A DNA stretch of 64,000 bases from Erythrobacter sp. YJ-T3-07 (GTDB lineage: Bacteria > Pseudomonadota > Alphaproteobacteria > Sphingomonadales > Sphingomonadaceae). The notes below the pieces were generated by a model. That model was not told the DNA's origin, did no database searches, and saw nothing but the letters and a program-made list of their open reading frames with translations. The stretch spans positions 1,302,001 through 1,366,000 of the forward strand of contig NZ_JAEAGP010000001.1 of assembly GCF_015999305.1 (NCBI RefSeq). The letters run 5' to 3'. Shown one piece after another: positions 26,520 to 34,960 of this stretch (the first letter of the stretch is position 1; each line of letters opens with the position of its first letter). A program made the translations under genes and the position numbers.

Positions 26520-27197
26520 ATGCGCATCCTGATCGTGGAAGACGAGCCGACGCTGGGCCAGCAGCTCAAGTCGACGCTGGAACAGAACGGCTATGCGGTC
26601 GACCTGTCGACCGATGGCGAAGACGGGCACTACCTGGGTTCGACCGAGGATTACGACGCCGTGATCCTCGACCTCGGCCTGCCGGAAATCGACGGCCTGA
26701 CCGTGCTCGGCATGTGGCGCAAGGAAGGCCGCAAATTCCCCGTGCTGGTCCTTACCGCGCGCGACAGCTGGTCCGACAAGGTCGCCGGGCTGGACGCTGG
26801 CGCGGACGATTATCTTGCCAAGCCGTTCCAGACCGAAGAACTGATCGCCCGCCTGCGGGCGCTGATCCGTCGTGCTTCGGGCAATACCAGCAGCGAACTG
26901 ACTGCCGGCGACGTCCGTCTCGACACCCGTTCGGGCCGCGTCACGCGCGGCGGCGACCCGGTCAAGCTGACCGCGCAGGAATACAAGCTGCTGAGCTACC
27001 TCATGCACCACAAGGGCAAGGTGGTCAGCCGCACCGAACTGATCGAGCATATCTACGATCAGGATTTCGACCGCGATTCGAACACGATCGAGGTCTTCGT
27101 CACCCGCATCCGCAAGAAACTGGGCGCGGAAGTTATCACAACGATCCGTGGCCTTGGCTACAGCCTCGACGACCCCGCCGACGCCCCCCGCGCGTAA
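26520..27197 (+). CDS. OmpR/PhoP-family response regulator
   Basis: 225 residues. The receiver domain has the acidic pair E7-D8, phospho-acceptor D51 (VILDLGLPEIDG) and K101 (YLAKPF). The winged-helix DNA-binding domain follows (LTAQEYKLLSYLMHHKGKVV and SNTIEVFVTRIRKKLGAEVI). It is closest in pattern to PhoP of PhoP/PhoQ. The histidine kinase gene overlaps its 3' end by up to 50 bases. The start at 26520 begins the first receiver strand and has AAGGA ten bases upstream. Confidence 0.93.
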   Translation: MRILIVEDEPTLGQQLKSTLEQNGYAVDLSTDGEDGHYLGSTEDYDAVILDLGLPEIDGLTVLGMWRKEGRKFPVLVLTARDSWSDKVAGLDAGADDYLAKPFQTEELIARLRALIRRASGNTSSELTAGDVRLDTRSGRVTRGGDPVKLTAQEYKLLSYLMHHKGKVVSRTELIEHIYDQDFDRDSNTIEVFVTRIRKKLGAEVITTIRGLGYSLDDPADAPRA

Positions 27198-28665
27198 CGG
27201 CACGCCGCCGGCTGGGTCGTTGACGCGGCCCTCCGGCAGGCGCGATCCGCGTGCGCCCGACCGGGTGGCGGGCGAGGCCTATCAGGAGCCGCCGCGCGAT
27301 TTCGTTGCCCCGCACACGGGCAGCCTGACGTGGCGCATGATCGCGATCTCCGCGATCTGGATCATCGTCCTGCTGCTGGGCGGAGGGCTGGCGCTGGATC
27401 GCACGCTGACAAATCTGGTCCAGAACAACTTCGACACCCAGCTCAACAACAACCTGACCGCGCTGATCGCCTCGGCGGAAATTCAGCCGGGCGGGGAGGT
27501 GTGGCTGACCCGCCCGATGGGTGACCAGCGCTTCATGGAGCCCAATTCGGGCCTCTATTACCAGATCAGCCCCTCGGGCGAGCCGGTCGATCTGAACAAT
27601 ATCGACGTGCTGCCTTCGCGCTCTCTGTGGGACGAGGCGCTGGAGCTGAGGACTTCGGCGAAGGACGAGCCGGTCTATTACGACAGTAGGCAGTTTCGCG
27701 GAGAGCCGCTGCGGATCGCCCAGCGCGATACGACGCTGCCCGGCAGAGACACGATGTGGACCTTCGCGGTCGCGCAGTCACGCGCCGAGATCGACGAACA
27801 GATCGACCGGATTCGGCGCATCCTGGTGCTCAGCTTCGTGATCCTGGGGCTGGGCCTGATGGTGCTGGTGCTGCTGCAATCCTATGTCGGACTGCGCCCG
27901 CTGCGCCGTATCCGCACCGCGATCCAGCATATCCGCACCAGCGGCAGCAACCGGGTGACCGACCCGCTGCCGCTGGAGGTCCAGCCGCTGGTGCAGGAGC
28001 TGAACATGCTGCTCGAACATTCGGAGAGGCAGGCGGAAGAGGCGCGCACGCATGCGGGCAATCTCGCCCATGCGCTCAAGACTCCGCTGACCGTGGTTAA
28101 CAACGCCGCGACCGCGCACGCGACCGACCTCGCCGATACGGTGATCCGCGAGGCGCGCACGATGCGCCGCCACGTCGACCACCATCTGGCCCGCGCCCGT
28201 GCGGTGGGCCGCCGCGCGGTGGGCCATGCGCAGACCTCGGTGCGCGACAGTGCGGAAGCGGTGCGCCGCGCGGTCGAGCGGCTCTATCCCGATGTGCGTT
28301 TCGACATCGACGGATCGCACGAAGCCAAGGTCGCGATCGAACGGCAGGATCTCGACGAGATCCTCGGCAACCTGATCGAGAATGCGGCGAAGTATGGCGG
28401 CGGCAGCGTGTTCGTGACGATCGATGCCGAGCCGGACGACCGCCGCTGCGTGATCTGGGTGGAGGATGACGGGATGGGCATCCCCGAGGAAAAGCGGGTC
28501 GAGATCTTCGATCGCGGTGCGCGGCTCGATACCGGCAAGCCGGGCACTGGCCTCGGCCTCGCCATCGTGCGCGATGTTGCGGAAATCTACGGCGGATCGG
28601 TCGACCTGGCGGAGAGCGAGGATCTGGGCGGGCTACTGGTAAGGCTGTCGCTTCCGCGCAGCTGA
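27148..28665 (+). CDS. Sensor histidine kinase, PhoQ-like
   Basis: Up to 505 residues. There is a Pro/Arg-rich cytoplasmic tail, a first membrane span (MIAISAIWIIVLLLGGGLAL), a periplasmic sensor region of about 130 residues, a second span (LVLSFVILGLGLMVLVLLQS), a HAMP-like linker, the H-box AHALKTPLT (His308 from the GTG start), the N-box LGNLIENAAKYG, and G-boxes EDDGMGIP and GTGLGLAIV. It phosphorylates the regulator encoded just upstream. The GTG at 27148 overlaps that gene by 50 bases; an internal TTG (27220) or GTG (27265) could be the real start. A clear terminator follows. Confidence 0.9.
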   Translation: MALATASTTPPTPPARNGTPPAGSLTRPSGRRDPRAPDRVAGEAYQEPPRDFVAPHTGSLTWRMIAISAIWIIVLLLGGGLALDRTLTNLVQNNFDTQLNNNLTALIASAEIQPGGEVWLTRPMGDQRFMEPNSGLYYQISPSGEPVDLNNIDVLPSRSLWDEALELRTSAKDEPVYYDSRQFRGEPLRIAQRDTTLPGRDTMWTFAVAQSRAEIDEQIDRIRRILVLSFVILGLGLMVLVLLQSYVGLRPLRRIRTAIQHIRTSGSNRVTDPLPLEVQPLVQELNMLLEHSERQAEEARTHAGNLAHALKTPLTVVNNAATAHATDLADTVIREARTMRRHVDHHLARARAVGRRAVGHAQTSVRDSAEAVRRAVERLYPDVRFDIDGSHEAKVAIERQDLDEILGNLIENAAKYGGGSVFVTIDAEPDDRRCVIWVEDDGMGIPEEKRVEIFDRGARLDTGKPGTGLGLAIVRDVAEIYGGSVDLAESEDLGGLLVRLSLPRS

Positions 28666-28695
28666 CCCGCTGCGGCAACCAGGGCTCCACACAAC

Positions 28696-28722
28696 AAAAA
28701 AGGGACGCCGAAGCGCCCCTTT
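28696..28722. terminator. Bidirectional rho-independent terminator
   Basis: AAAAGGG(A)CGC-CGAA-GCGCCCCTTTT: a GC-rich stem with an A run on one side and a T run on the other. It ends the histidine kinase transcript and the convergent small gene at 28749. Confidence 0.85.
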
Positions 28723-28748
28723 TCCGTATTCAATCCGTTGGCTTGAGC

Positions 28749-28976
28749 TTAGGCGCTCAGCGGCGGATCGTTGATGTCGCGGTCGCTGGAGGTGATCACG
28801 GCAGTCGCGATCAGACCAACCAGGGCCACACCGACGAGACCAGCAATGATGCCGCCGCCAGCGAGGCTGTCTTCGTTTTCGACCGGCGCTGCATCGCGGG
28901 TCTGCGCCTGCACGGCGAGGGGGGTGATGGCGAGCGTGGCACCGGCCAGCGCTGCGGTAAGCTTTCCGTACTTCAT
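28749..28976 (-). CDS. Tiny exported single-span protein, paralogue A
   Basis: 75 residues. An N-terminal signal peptide (MKYGKLTAALAGATLAITPL, cleaved near VQAQ) is followed by RDAAPVENEDSLAGGG, one strong membrane span (IIAGLVGVALVGLIATAVI) and a polar tail. The mature product would be about 50 residues. I do not recognise a named family. A second gene with the same plan (MK-aromatic-GK start, R-x-AAPV, acidic stretch, GGG, membrane span) lies 213 bases upstream on the same strand. Each gene has its own terminator, so expression may be separate and strong. Confidence 0.7.
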   Translation of the reverse strand: MKYGKLTAALAGATLAITPLAVQAQTRDAAPVENEDSLAGGGIIAGLVGVALVGLIATAVITSSDRDINDPPLSA

Positions 28977-29132
28977 GGGTAAAAATCCCCTTCAAAAGAA
29001 ACTCTATCGGCGAAAGGGCCAGCGACCGAATGGCCGCCAGCCCCGTAAACGATAAGGTGCCGCCAGCTAAGTGGTTCCCATCGCGAGCCTATTTTAGGAC
29101 GAATGGTGGCAATATCGCGTAGAGCCGATAAG

Positions 29133-29160
29133 AAAAGGGGCGCGAGTTGCCCCGCGCCCC
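29133..29160 (-). terminator. Terminator of the second tiny exported protein gene
   Basis: On the minus strand GGGGCGCG pairs with CGCGCCCC around a seven-base loop and is followed by TTTTC. It lies about 30 bases after the stop codon at 29190. Confidence 0.75.
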
Positions 29161-29189
29161 CAATGCCTGAAAAGGCAAAAATGTGTGGT

Positions 29190-29396
29190 TTAGTTGCTGA
29201 CGCTGTCGCTGCCGCCCGAAGCGGCGATACCGATGCCGAGGCCGACGATGGCGAGGATGATCAGCGGGGTGTAGCCGCCGCCCATTTCGCTTTCGTCCGA
29301 AACCGGCGCAGCGGTGCGCACGTCGGCCTGTGCCGCGATCGGCGCGACAGCGAGAGTTGCAGCAGCTGCGACAGCAAAGGTCTTGCCAAACTTCAT
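29190..29396 (-). CDS. Tiny exported single-span protein, paralogue B
   Basis: 68 residues. The signal peptide is MKFGKTFAVAAAATLAVAPI with cleavage near AAQA; then come RTAAPVSDESEMGGG, a membrane span (LIILAIVGLGIGIAASGG) and a short Ser/Asp tail. It shares its plan with the gene at 28749 but the membrane segments differ, so the two diverged some time ago. The start at 29396 fits the signal peptide; the longer frame to 29789 runs antisense through ispB and is not believed. The function is unknown. Confidence 0.7.
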   Translation of the reverse strand: MKFGKTFAVAAAATLAVAPIAAQADVRTAAPVSDESEMGGGYTPLIILAIVGLGIGIAASGGSDSVSN

Positions 29397-29607
29397 CGAT
29401 AAGTCTCCACGTTTTCCCTGAATACATGACGCTATGCGGTTTTTGTTCAGCCTGCAACCTTGTGGCGGTGATTGCGGGAATGGTGCGGGACGTGCGGCGA
29501 AAAGACCACACTGCTGCATCTCAGGTGCCGGCGTCCGGCAGTGCGGTGGGCACGCGATGCGCGATCGTGCTTGAAATGATCGCGGCGCTTGGCCATGGCC
29601 CGCTGTA

Positions 29608-30630
29608 ATGACCGCCGAGATCGTCCCACTCCGCAAAGCCTCTGGCGCGCCCGAAGCCTCGATTGATGCGATGCTCGGCCTGACCGCCTCCGGCCTCAAC
29701 GCGGTGAACGCCGTGATCCTCGACCGGATGCAGAGCGAAATTCCGCTGATCCCGAGCCTTGCCGGGCACCTGATTTCGGGCGGGGGCAAGCGCCTGCGCC
29801 CGATGCTGACGCTCGCCGGGGCGGAGCTGGTCGGTTACCAGGGCACGCGCCACTACAAGCTCGCCGCCGCGGTCGAGTTCATCCACACCGCCACCCTGCT
29901 GCACGACGATGTAGTCGACGGCAGCGAGATGCGCCGGGGCAAGGCGGCCGCGAACATCATCTTCGGCAATCCGGCGACCGTGCTGGTCGGCGATTTCCTG
30001 TTCAGCCGCGCGTTCGAGCTGATGACCGAGGATGGCAGCCTGAAGGTGCTGAAGATCCTAAGCTCCGCCAGCGCGATCATCGCGGAGGGCGAGGTCGCCC
30101 AGCTGACCTCGCAGCGCAAGATCACCACCAGCGAACAGCGCTATCTCGACATCATCGGTTCGAAGACCGCCGCGCTGTTCGCCGCCGCCAGCCGCATTGC
30201 GGCGGTGGTCGCCGAATGCAGCGACGCGGAGGAGCAGGCGCTCGACGATTACGGCCGCAACCTCGGCATCGCGTTCCAGCTGGTCGACGACGCGCTCGAC
30301 TATTCGTCCGACGCAGCCGAGATGGGCAAGGACCGCGGCGACGACTTCCGCGAAGGCAAGATGACCCTCCCGGTGATCCTCGCCTACGCCCGCGGCGACG
30401 CGGAGGAACGCAAGTTCTGGGAAGCGGCCATTCTGGGCCACCGCACCTCGGACGAAGACCTCGCCCACGCGGTATCGCTGGTCGAACGCCACGACTGCGT
30501 CACCGCCACCCGCGAACGCGCCCGGCACTTCGCGCAGCGCGCGGCGGATGCGCTGTCGATCTTCCCCGACGGCAAGGCGCGCGAGGCGATGGTGGAAGCC
30601 GCGCACTTCGCGGTGGCGCGGGGCTTTTAG
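29608..30630 (+). CDS. ispB: Polyprenyl (octaprenyl/decaprenyl) diphosphate synthase
   Basis: 340 residues. It is a trans-isoprenyl diphosphate synthase that builds the ubiquinone side chain from farnesyl diphosphate and isopentenyl diphosphate. The substrate-binding segment GGGKRLRPML, the first Asp-rich motif LLHDDVVDGSEMRRG and the second motif FQLVDDALDYSSD are all intact. Small residues before the first motif (VEFIHTATLLHDD) agree with a long-chain product. In sphingomonads the product is typically Q-10. The gene is divergent from the tiny exported protein gene. Confidence 0.93.
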   Translation: MTAEIVPLRKASGAPEASIDAMLGLTASGLNAVNAVILDRMQSEIPLIPSLAGHLISGGGKRLRPMLTLAGAELVGYQGTRHYKLAAAVEFIHTATLLHDDVVDGSEMRRGKAAANIIFGNPATVLVGDFLFSRAFELMTEDGSLKVLKILSSASAIIAEGEVAQLTSQRKITTSEQRYLDIIGSKTAALFAAASRIAAVVAECSDAEEQALDDYGRNLGIAFQLVDDALDYSSDAAEMGKDRGDDFREGKMTLPVILAYARGDAEERKFWEAAILGHRTSDEDLAHAVSLVERHDCVTATRERARHFAQRAADALSIFPDGKAREAMVEAAHFAVARGF

Positions 30631-30671
30631 GGCAATCCTAAAACACTGAGCGAGTCTGCGCGAGGCGTTTT

Positions 30672-31676
30672 TTAGGCCGCTCGGTCAGTGATCTCACGTA
30701 CGAAGTCAAGTATATGGATGCGAGATAGCTTGCCGTTCTTGTATCGCCGTCTGGCTAAGACTTCTATTCTAGCTCTTTTTTGTGCAGCGAGTGTGTACGC
30801 GTTGCCATCCTCTAGAAATACCGGATCTTTCACTTCGGCCATCAAAAAACCTTCGTCATCGGGGTTTTGAATGCTCAATTCGCTAGTGTGATATTTGAAG
30901 CCATCGGTCACAAAAACTTCTTGTTTTGGTGGCTGCCAATCTACTTTCTGTGAGTCTCGGATTGCTTCGGCATCAGCAAGTCTAATAATATTTGGTGGGG
31001 CTTTGCCGGCGTAGAAGGTCACGGTATCAACCGATTCCCCAACAGGAGCGACGTAGCCTGCTGCTGCCGGTCCGTTCGACGCAATGGACCTTCGCAGCAA
31101 GTCCTGCATGCCCATCGTCTCAGCATGGCGACGTTCATCCAGATCATTCAAAATAGACAGCGAGTCTTTATGCATTTTCGACATCGCCTTCAGGGCGACC
31201 TCGTGCATTTCGGCCATTTTGTTGATCGCCAGATCAACAGATTTCTCGTCGCCGCGAAAATGGTCTAAAACAGCATGGACATAATAACCGACTATGTCAG
31301 GGCCAATAGAGGTCAAAATTGGGACGCCTACGCCGAGCAACTGAGAGGCTTCTTGCAGCAATTGAGGCGCGCCATAAGAGCTCTGCACGCCTTCGCGTGC
31401 CTTCAAGAGTAGAGGTGCTCGTTCTCCTCTCCTGGGCAACCTCTGCAACGATAAGACAATTAGACAATCCGATATCATACGGTCCAACCCTTGTAGGGAC
31501 TGGCCGTAAAGTTTCGCGTCAATGGTATGCTTTATTGCATCGCCGCCATCATACTTCAGCAGAATTTCCGGTTCTAGCATCTGTATCTCCCCCACCTTCT
31601 GGGTTTCTAGCGCTAACCAACGATTTGGTTGAGTCAGAAATGTAGGCAAGGAGGCAATGTCGAAAATATTCGACAT
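30672..31676 (-). CDS. Orphan protein of unknown function, AT-richer than neighbours
   Basis: 334 residues and no family that I can name. Visible points: an N-terminal segment LLKYDGGDAIKHTIDAKLYG, a helical middle (VDLAINKMAEMHEVALKAMS), a glycine/proline linker (SNGPAAAGYVAPVGE) and a basic C-terminal region (AQKRARIEVLARRRYKNGKL). There are no signal peptide or membrane spans. The DNA is visibly richer in A and T than the genes on both sides, with codons such as TTA, AAA and TCA that the neighbours avoid. It sits between ispB and an XRE-controlled operon with no operon partner. These are the marks of an acquired gene, possibly phage-derived or defensive, but no function is supported. Confidence 0.7.
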   Translation of the reverse strand: MSNIFDIASLPTFLTQPNRWLALETQKVGEIQMLEPEILLKYDGGDAIKHTIDAKLYGQSLQGLDRMISDCLIVLSLQRLPRRGERAPLLLKAREGVQSSYGAPQLLQEASQLLGVGVPILTSIGPDIVGYYVHAVLDHFRGDEKSVDLAINKMAEMHEVALKAMSKMHKDSLSILNDLDERRHAETMGMQDLLRRSIASNGPAAAGYVAPVGESVDTVTFYAGKAPPNIIRLADAEAIRDSQKVDWQPPKQEVFVTDGFKYHTSELSIQNPDDEGFLMAEVKDPVFLEDGNAYTLAAQKRARIEVLARRRYKNGKLSRIHILDFVREITDRAA

Positions 31677-31692
31677 CCGCCTCGCGCTCTCC

Positions 31693-31714
31693 TATGTAGA
31701 AAATGTTCTACATA
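31693..31714. promoter_or_regulatory. 22-bp operator palindrome of the small XRE operon
   Basis: TATGTAGAA-AATG-TTCTACATA is a perfect inverted repeat of nine-base arms, 20 bases before the membrane-protein ATG. The small XRE repressor encoded second in the operon is the obvious candidate to bind it. The divergent orphan gene starts 17 bases away and may share the control. Confidence 0.75.
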
Positions 31715-31733
31715 ACGGAGGAGATTCGCGATC

Positions 31734-32138
31734 ATGTCGTTCAGGGAAAAATCCGCGTGGGTCATGGGGGCGATCATGCTCGCGACCGGAGTGTTCTACG
31801 CGCAGCTGGTCGCGGGGGCGCCGCAGGCTCCGGTGATCGGGCCGCTGATCCCCTACGTGCTCGCGGTGGTCGTGCTGTCGGTCGTCGCGCAGATCGGGCT
31901 CGCAATTGCCTCTCCCAGGGAAGCAAACGCCCCGGCGGACGAGCGGGAAAAGATCGTCATCGACCGGGCGGGGCACTGGTCGGGCATGGTGATGGGCGTG
32001 CTGGCGGTTGCCGCCTGCGCGACCTACGTTGCGCTGCCCAGTGGCGGGATGCTGTTCCACCACATCATCGGCGCGCTGATCGTCGCGCAGCTGGCGGAAT
32101 ATGTGTTCCAGATCGTCCTGTTCCGCAGGCCGATCTGA
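31734..32138 (+). CDS. Four-span membrane protein (DUF2178-like)
   Basis: 134 residues with four predicted membrane spans: MGAIMLATGVFYAQLVAG, IGPLIPYVLAVVVLSVVAQI, SGMVMGVLAVAACATYVAL and MLFHHIIGALIVAQLAEYVF. Between spans two and three is the cytoplasmic DEREKIVIDRAGHW segment typical of DUF2178-like proteins encoded with small XRE repressors. The function of such pairs is not settled; stress or membrane-state control has been proposed. A GGAGGAG site precedes the ATG. The XRE gene follows after 26 bases. Confidence 0.72.
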   Translation: MSFREKSAWVMGAIMLATGVFYAQLVAGAPQAPVIGPLIPYVLAVVVLSVVAQIGLAIASPREANAPADEREKIVIDRAGHWSGMVMGVLAVAACATYVALPSGGMLFHHIIGALIVAQLAEYVFQIVLFRRPI

Positions 32139-32164
32139 TGGGAGGCGTCTGATGGGCCGGTCCG

Positions 32165-32383
32165 ATGGGTAAGCGCCCGCCGATCACCAACCGCGTGCGC
32201 GAGCTGCGCGAGGAGCACGGGAAGATGAGCCAGGCCGCGCTGGGCGAGGCGGTGGGGGTGACGCGCCACACGATCATCGCGATCGAACAGGGGCGCTATT
32301 CCCCCAGCCTGGAGACCGCCTTCCGTATCGCGCGCCTGTTCGGCGTGGGGGTGGAGGACGTGTTCGGCTGGGAGGGGAAGTGA
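32165..32383 (+). CDS. Small XRE-type repressor
   Basis: 72 residues, essentially one helix-turn-helix domain: TNRVRELREEHGKMSQAAL, then GVTRHTIIAIEQGRYSPSL and AFRIARLFGVGVEDVF. This is the YgzD/YozG-like group of minimal repressors. It is in an operon with the DUF2178-like protein and probably binds the perfect palindrome at 31693. The start at 32165 is the only ATG giving the full domain. Confidence 0.9.
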   Translation: MGKRPPITNRVRELREEHGKMSQAALGEAVGVTRHTIIAIEQGRYSPSLETAFRIARLFGVGVEDVFGWEGK

Positions 32384-32434
32384 TCCACGAAGGACGCCTT
32401 CGCAGGGGTGACGGAGTGGGTTAGAGGCGGCGCA

Positions 32435-34945
32435 ATGCCCGACGATTCCAGCCTCCCCATCCACGCCGTATTGCCGCAGGTGAAGGCCGCGCTGGCGGGC
32501 GGGTCCAACGCGGTGCTGGTCGCGCCGCCGGGGGCGGGCAAGACCACCGCGGTCGCGCCCGCGCTGCTGGGCGAGGACTGGTGCAGCGGCGAAATCTTGC
32601 TGCTCTCGCCCCGCCGCGTCGCTGCGCGCGCCGCTGCCGAGCGGATGGCGGCGATGTTGGGGGAGAAGCCGGGCGAGACCATCGGCTACCTCACCCGGCT
32701 CGACTCGAAACGCTCTGCAAAGACGCGCGTAACCGTCTTGACCGAGGCGATTTTTCTCAACCGGATCGTCGCCGATCCCGAATTGCCGGGTGTCTCCGCC
32801 GTGCTGTTCGACGAGGCGCACGAGCGCCATCTCGACAGCGATTTCGGCCTCGCGCTGGCGCTGGAGACGCAAGGCGTGCTGCGCGAGGATCTGCGACTGC
32901 TGGTGATGTCCGCCACGCTCGACGGGGAGCGGTTTGCCGGGCTCATGAACGACTGCCCGGTGATCGAGAGCGAGGGGCGCAGCCATCCCCTGCGGATCGA
33001 GTGGCTGGGCGCGAGCGGCACGCAGCGGTTCGAGGATGCGATGGCCGATGCGGTGGCGCAGGCCTGGCGGGCGGAGGAAGGTGATATCCTCGCTTTCCTG
33101 CCCGGCGTGCGCGAGATCGAGTGGGTGCGCGAACGGCTGGAGGAGCGCTTGCGCGGCGCGGTGATCCTGCCGCTGCACGGGCAGGTCGATCCGGCAGGCC
33201 AGCGCGCCGCGATCCGCCGCGATGCCGATGGCCGCCGCCGGATCGTGCTGGCGACTGCGATTGCGGAAACCTCGCTGACATTGGATGGCGTGACCGTGGT
33301 GGTCGACGGCGGGCTCTCGCGGCGTGCGGAATATGATCGCGCGGCGGGCGGCAACCGGCTGGTGACGGTGCAGGCCTCGCAGGCCTCCGCCACGCAGCGG
33401 GCAGGGCGCGCGGCACGGCAGGCGCCGGGTGTGGCTTTTCGCCTGTGGGCCGACGCCGCGCATGCGGGTCGCCCCGCGTTCGAGCCGCCCGAGATCGCCA
33501 CCAGCGACCTCGCGCCGCTGGTGCTGACGCTGGCGAAGTGGGGCGAGAGCGAACCCGCCAATCTGCGCTGGCTCGATCCGCCACCCGCCGCCTCTCTGGC
33601 GACGGCGCGCGAAGAGTTGCGCGCACTCGGTGCGCTGGATGCGGAGGGGCGGATCACGCCGCAGGGCGAGGCGATGGCGCAACTGCCGCTCGACCCGGCG
33701 GGCGCGGCGATGGTGCTGTTCGGCGCGCGACATGGCTGTGCGGCGCGCGCGGCGCGCGCGGTGCTACTGTTGCAGGAGCGCGGGCTGGGCGGTCGCGGAG
33801 AGGACCTCGACGCGCGCCTCTCGCGCTGGAATGGCGAAAGGGGCGGGCGTGCGGACGCCAGCCGCAAGCTGGCCGGGCGGTGGGCTGCTGCTGCTCAAAA
33901 ACTGCTTGCTCCCCTCCCCACGGGGGAGGGGCCGGGGGTGGGGGGGGCGCCCTCTGCCGGACCGTCGAACGCCCCCACCCGACCTCCCCCTCAAGGGGGA
34001 GGAGGTTCCGTTCCACTCGCCATCATCCTCGCCGCCGGTCGGCCCGGATTCGTGGCCAAGCGCCGCGATGCTTCGGGCGAGGACTGGCTGGCGGCGAATG
34101 GGCGTGGATACCGGCTCGATCCGACATCTTCGGTCGCGCGAGCCGAGTATTGCGTGATCGGCGATGCGCAGGGCTCGGCGCAGGGCGCACGGATCACCGC
34201 TGCCGCCGCGCTGGAAGAAGCGGACCTGCGCCAGTGGTTGGGCGAGCGGATTGCGCTCCATCGGACGCTGCGCTGGACCGGCGAACGGGTCGAGGCGCGG
34301 CGCGAGGAGCGGCTGGGGGCGCTGGTCCTCTCGAAGGGTCAGGACCCGGAGCCCGACATGGAGGCCGTACAGGCGCTGCTTGTGGACAAGGCTCTGGACA
34401 AGCTGGGGGAACTGCTGCCCGCTGCGCTGCTTGCCCGCGCGCGTTTTGCGGGGATCGAGGGACTTTCGGCCGCGGCTCTGCGAGAAACTGCCGAACTATG
34501 GCTCGCGCCACTGCTCGCCGGCCGCCGCGATCTGGCGGTGAGCAAGAGCAAGCTGGTCGACGCGGTCCTGGCTCAGCTCGACTGGAACGAGCGGCAGCGG
34601 CTGGATGAGGCCGCCCCGCGCGAATTTACCTCGCCCGCGGGCACGCACCACGCGATCGATTACGAGGGACAGGATGCGCCCGCGATCGAGGTGCGCGTGC
34701 AGGCGCTTTACGGGCTCGATCGCCATCCGATGATCGGTCGCACACCGCTGCTGCTCAAGCTGACCAGCCCGGCAGGCCGCCCGGTGCAGGCGACCCGCGA
34801 CCTGCCCGCATTCTGGCGCGGCAGCTGGGCCGATGTGCGCAAGGACATGAAGGGCCGCTATCCCAAGCACCGCTGGCCTGACGAGCCGTGGACCGAGGTC
34901 GCCAGCCTCAAGACGAAGAATGCCTTTTCACGCGGGCAAGGCTGA
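32435..34945 (+). CDS. hrpB: ATP-dependent helicase HrpB
   Basis: 836 residues, a DEAH-box RNA helicase. Walker A is APPGAGKTT, motif II DEAHERH, motif III MSATLDG, then motif VI around QRAGRAARQAPGVAFRLW, and the HrpB-specific C-terminal domain (GTHHAIDYEGQDAPAIEVRV and LPAFWRGSWADVRKDMKGRY). The bacterial function is not well known. The start at 32435 begins the family N-terminus. Residues about 493-525 (LPTGEGPGVGGAPSAGPSN onwards) are a Gly/Pro-rich stretch encoded by a palindromic repeat inserted in frame. Confidence 0.93.
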   Translation: MPDDSSLPIHAVLPQVKAALAGGSNAVLVAPPGAGKTTAVAPALLGEDWCSGEILLLSPRRVAARAAAERMAAMLGEKPGETIGYLTRLDSKRSAKTRVTVLTEAIFLNRIVADPELPGVSAVLFDEAHERHLDSDFGLALALETQGVLREDLRLLVMSATLDGERFAGLMNDCPVIESEGRSHPLRIEWLGASGTQRFEDAMADAVAQAWRAEEGDILAFLPGVREIEWVRERLEERLRGAVILPLHGQVDPAGQRAAIRRDADGRRRIVLATAIAETSLTLDGVTVVVDGGLSRRAEYDRAAGGNRLVTVQASQASATQRAGRAARQAPGVAFRLWADAAHAGRPAFEPPEIATSDLAPLVLTLAKWGESEPANLRWLDPPPAASLATAREELRALGALDAEGRITPQGEAMAQLPLDPAGAAMVLFGARHGCAARAARAVLLLQERGLGGRGEDLDARLSRWNGERGGRADASRKLAGRWAAAAQKLLAPLPTGEGPGVGGAPSAGPSNAPTRPPPQGGGGSVPLAIILAAGRPGFVAKRRDASGEDWLAANGRGYRLDPTSSVARAEYCVIGDAQGSAQGARITAAAALEEADLRQWLGERIALHRTLRWTGERVEARREERLGALVLSKGQDPEPDMEAVQALLVDKALDKLGELLPAALLARARFAGIEGLSAAALRETAELWLAPLLAGRRDLAVSKSKLVDAVLAQLDWNERQRLDEAAPREFTSPAGTHHAIDYEGQDAPAIEVRVQALYGLDRHPMIGRTPLLLKLTSPAGRPVQATRDLPAFWRGSWADVRKDMKGRYPKHRWPDEPWTEVASLKTKNAFSRGQG
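33911..34009. repeat. Palindromic GC-rich repeat inserted in frame within hrpB
   Basis: About 99 bases. The left hairpin is CCCCTCCCC-A-CGGGGGAGGGG, the right hairpin CCTCCCCCT-CA-AGGGGGAGG, and the middle arms (GGGGGTGGGGG against CCCCCACCC) can pair with each other. This is the look of short interspersed palindromic repeats of alphaproteobacteria, usually intergenic. Here it is translated, adds about 33 residues and keeps the frame. Confidence 0.7.
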
Positions 34946-34960
34946 ATTAGGGAGATCGCC

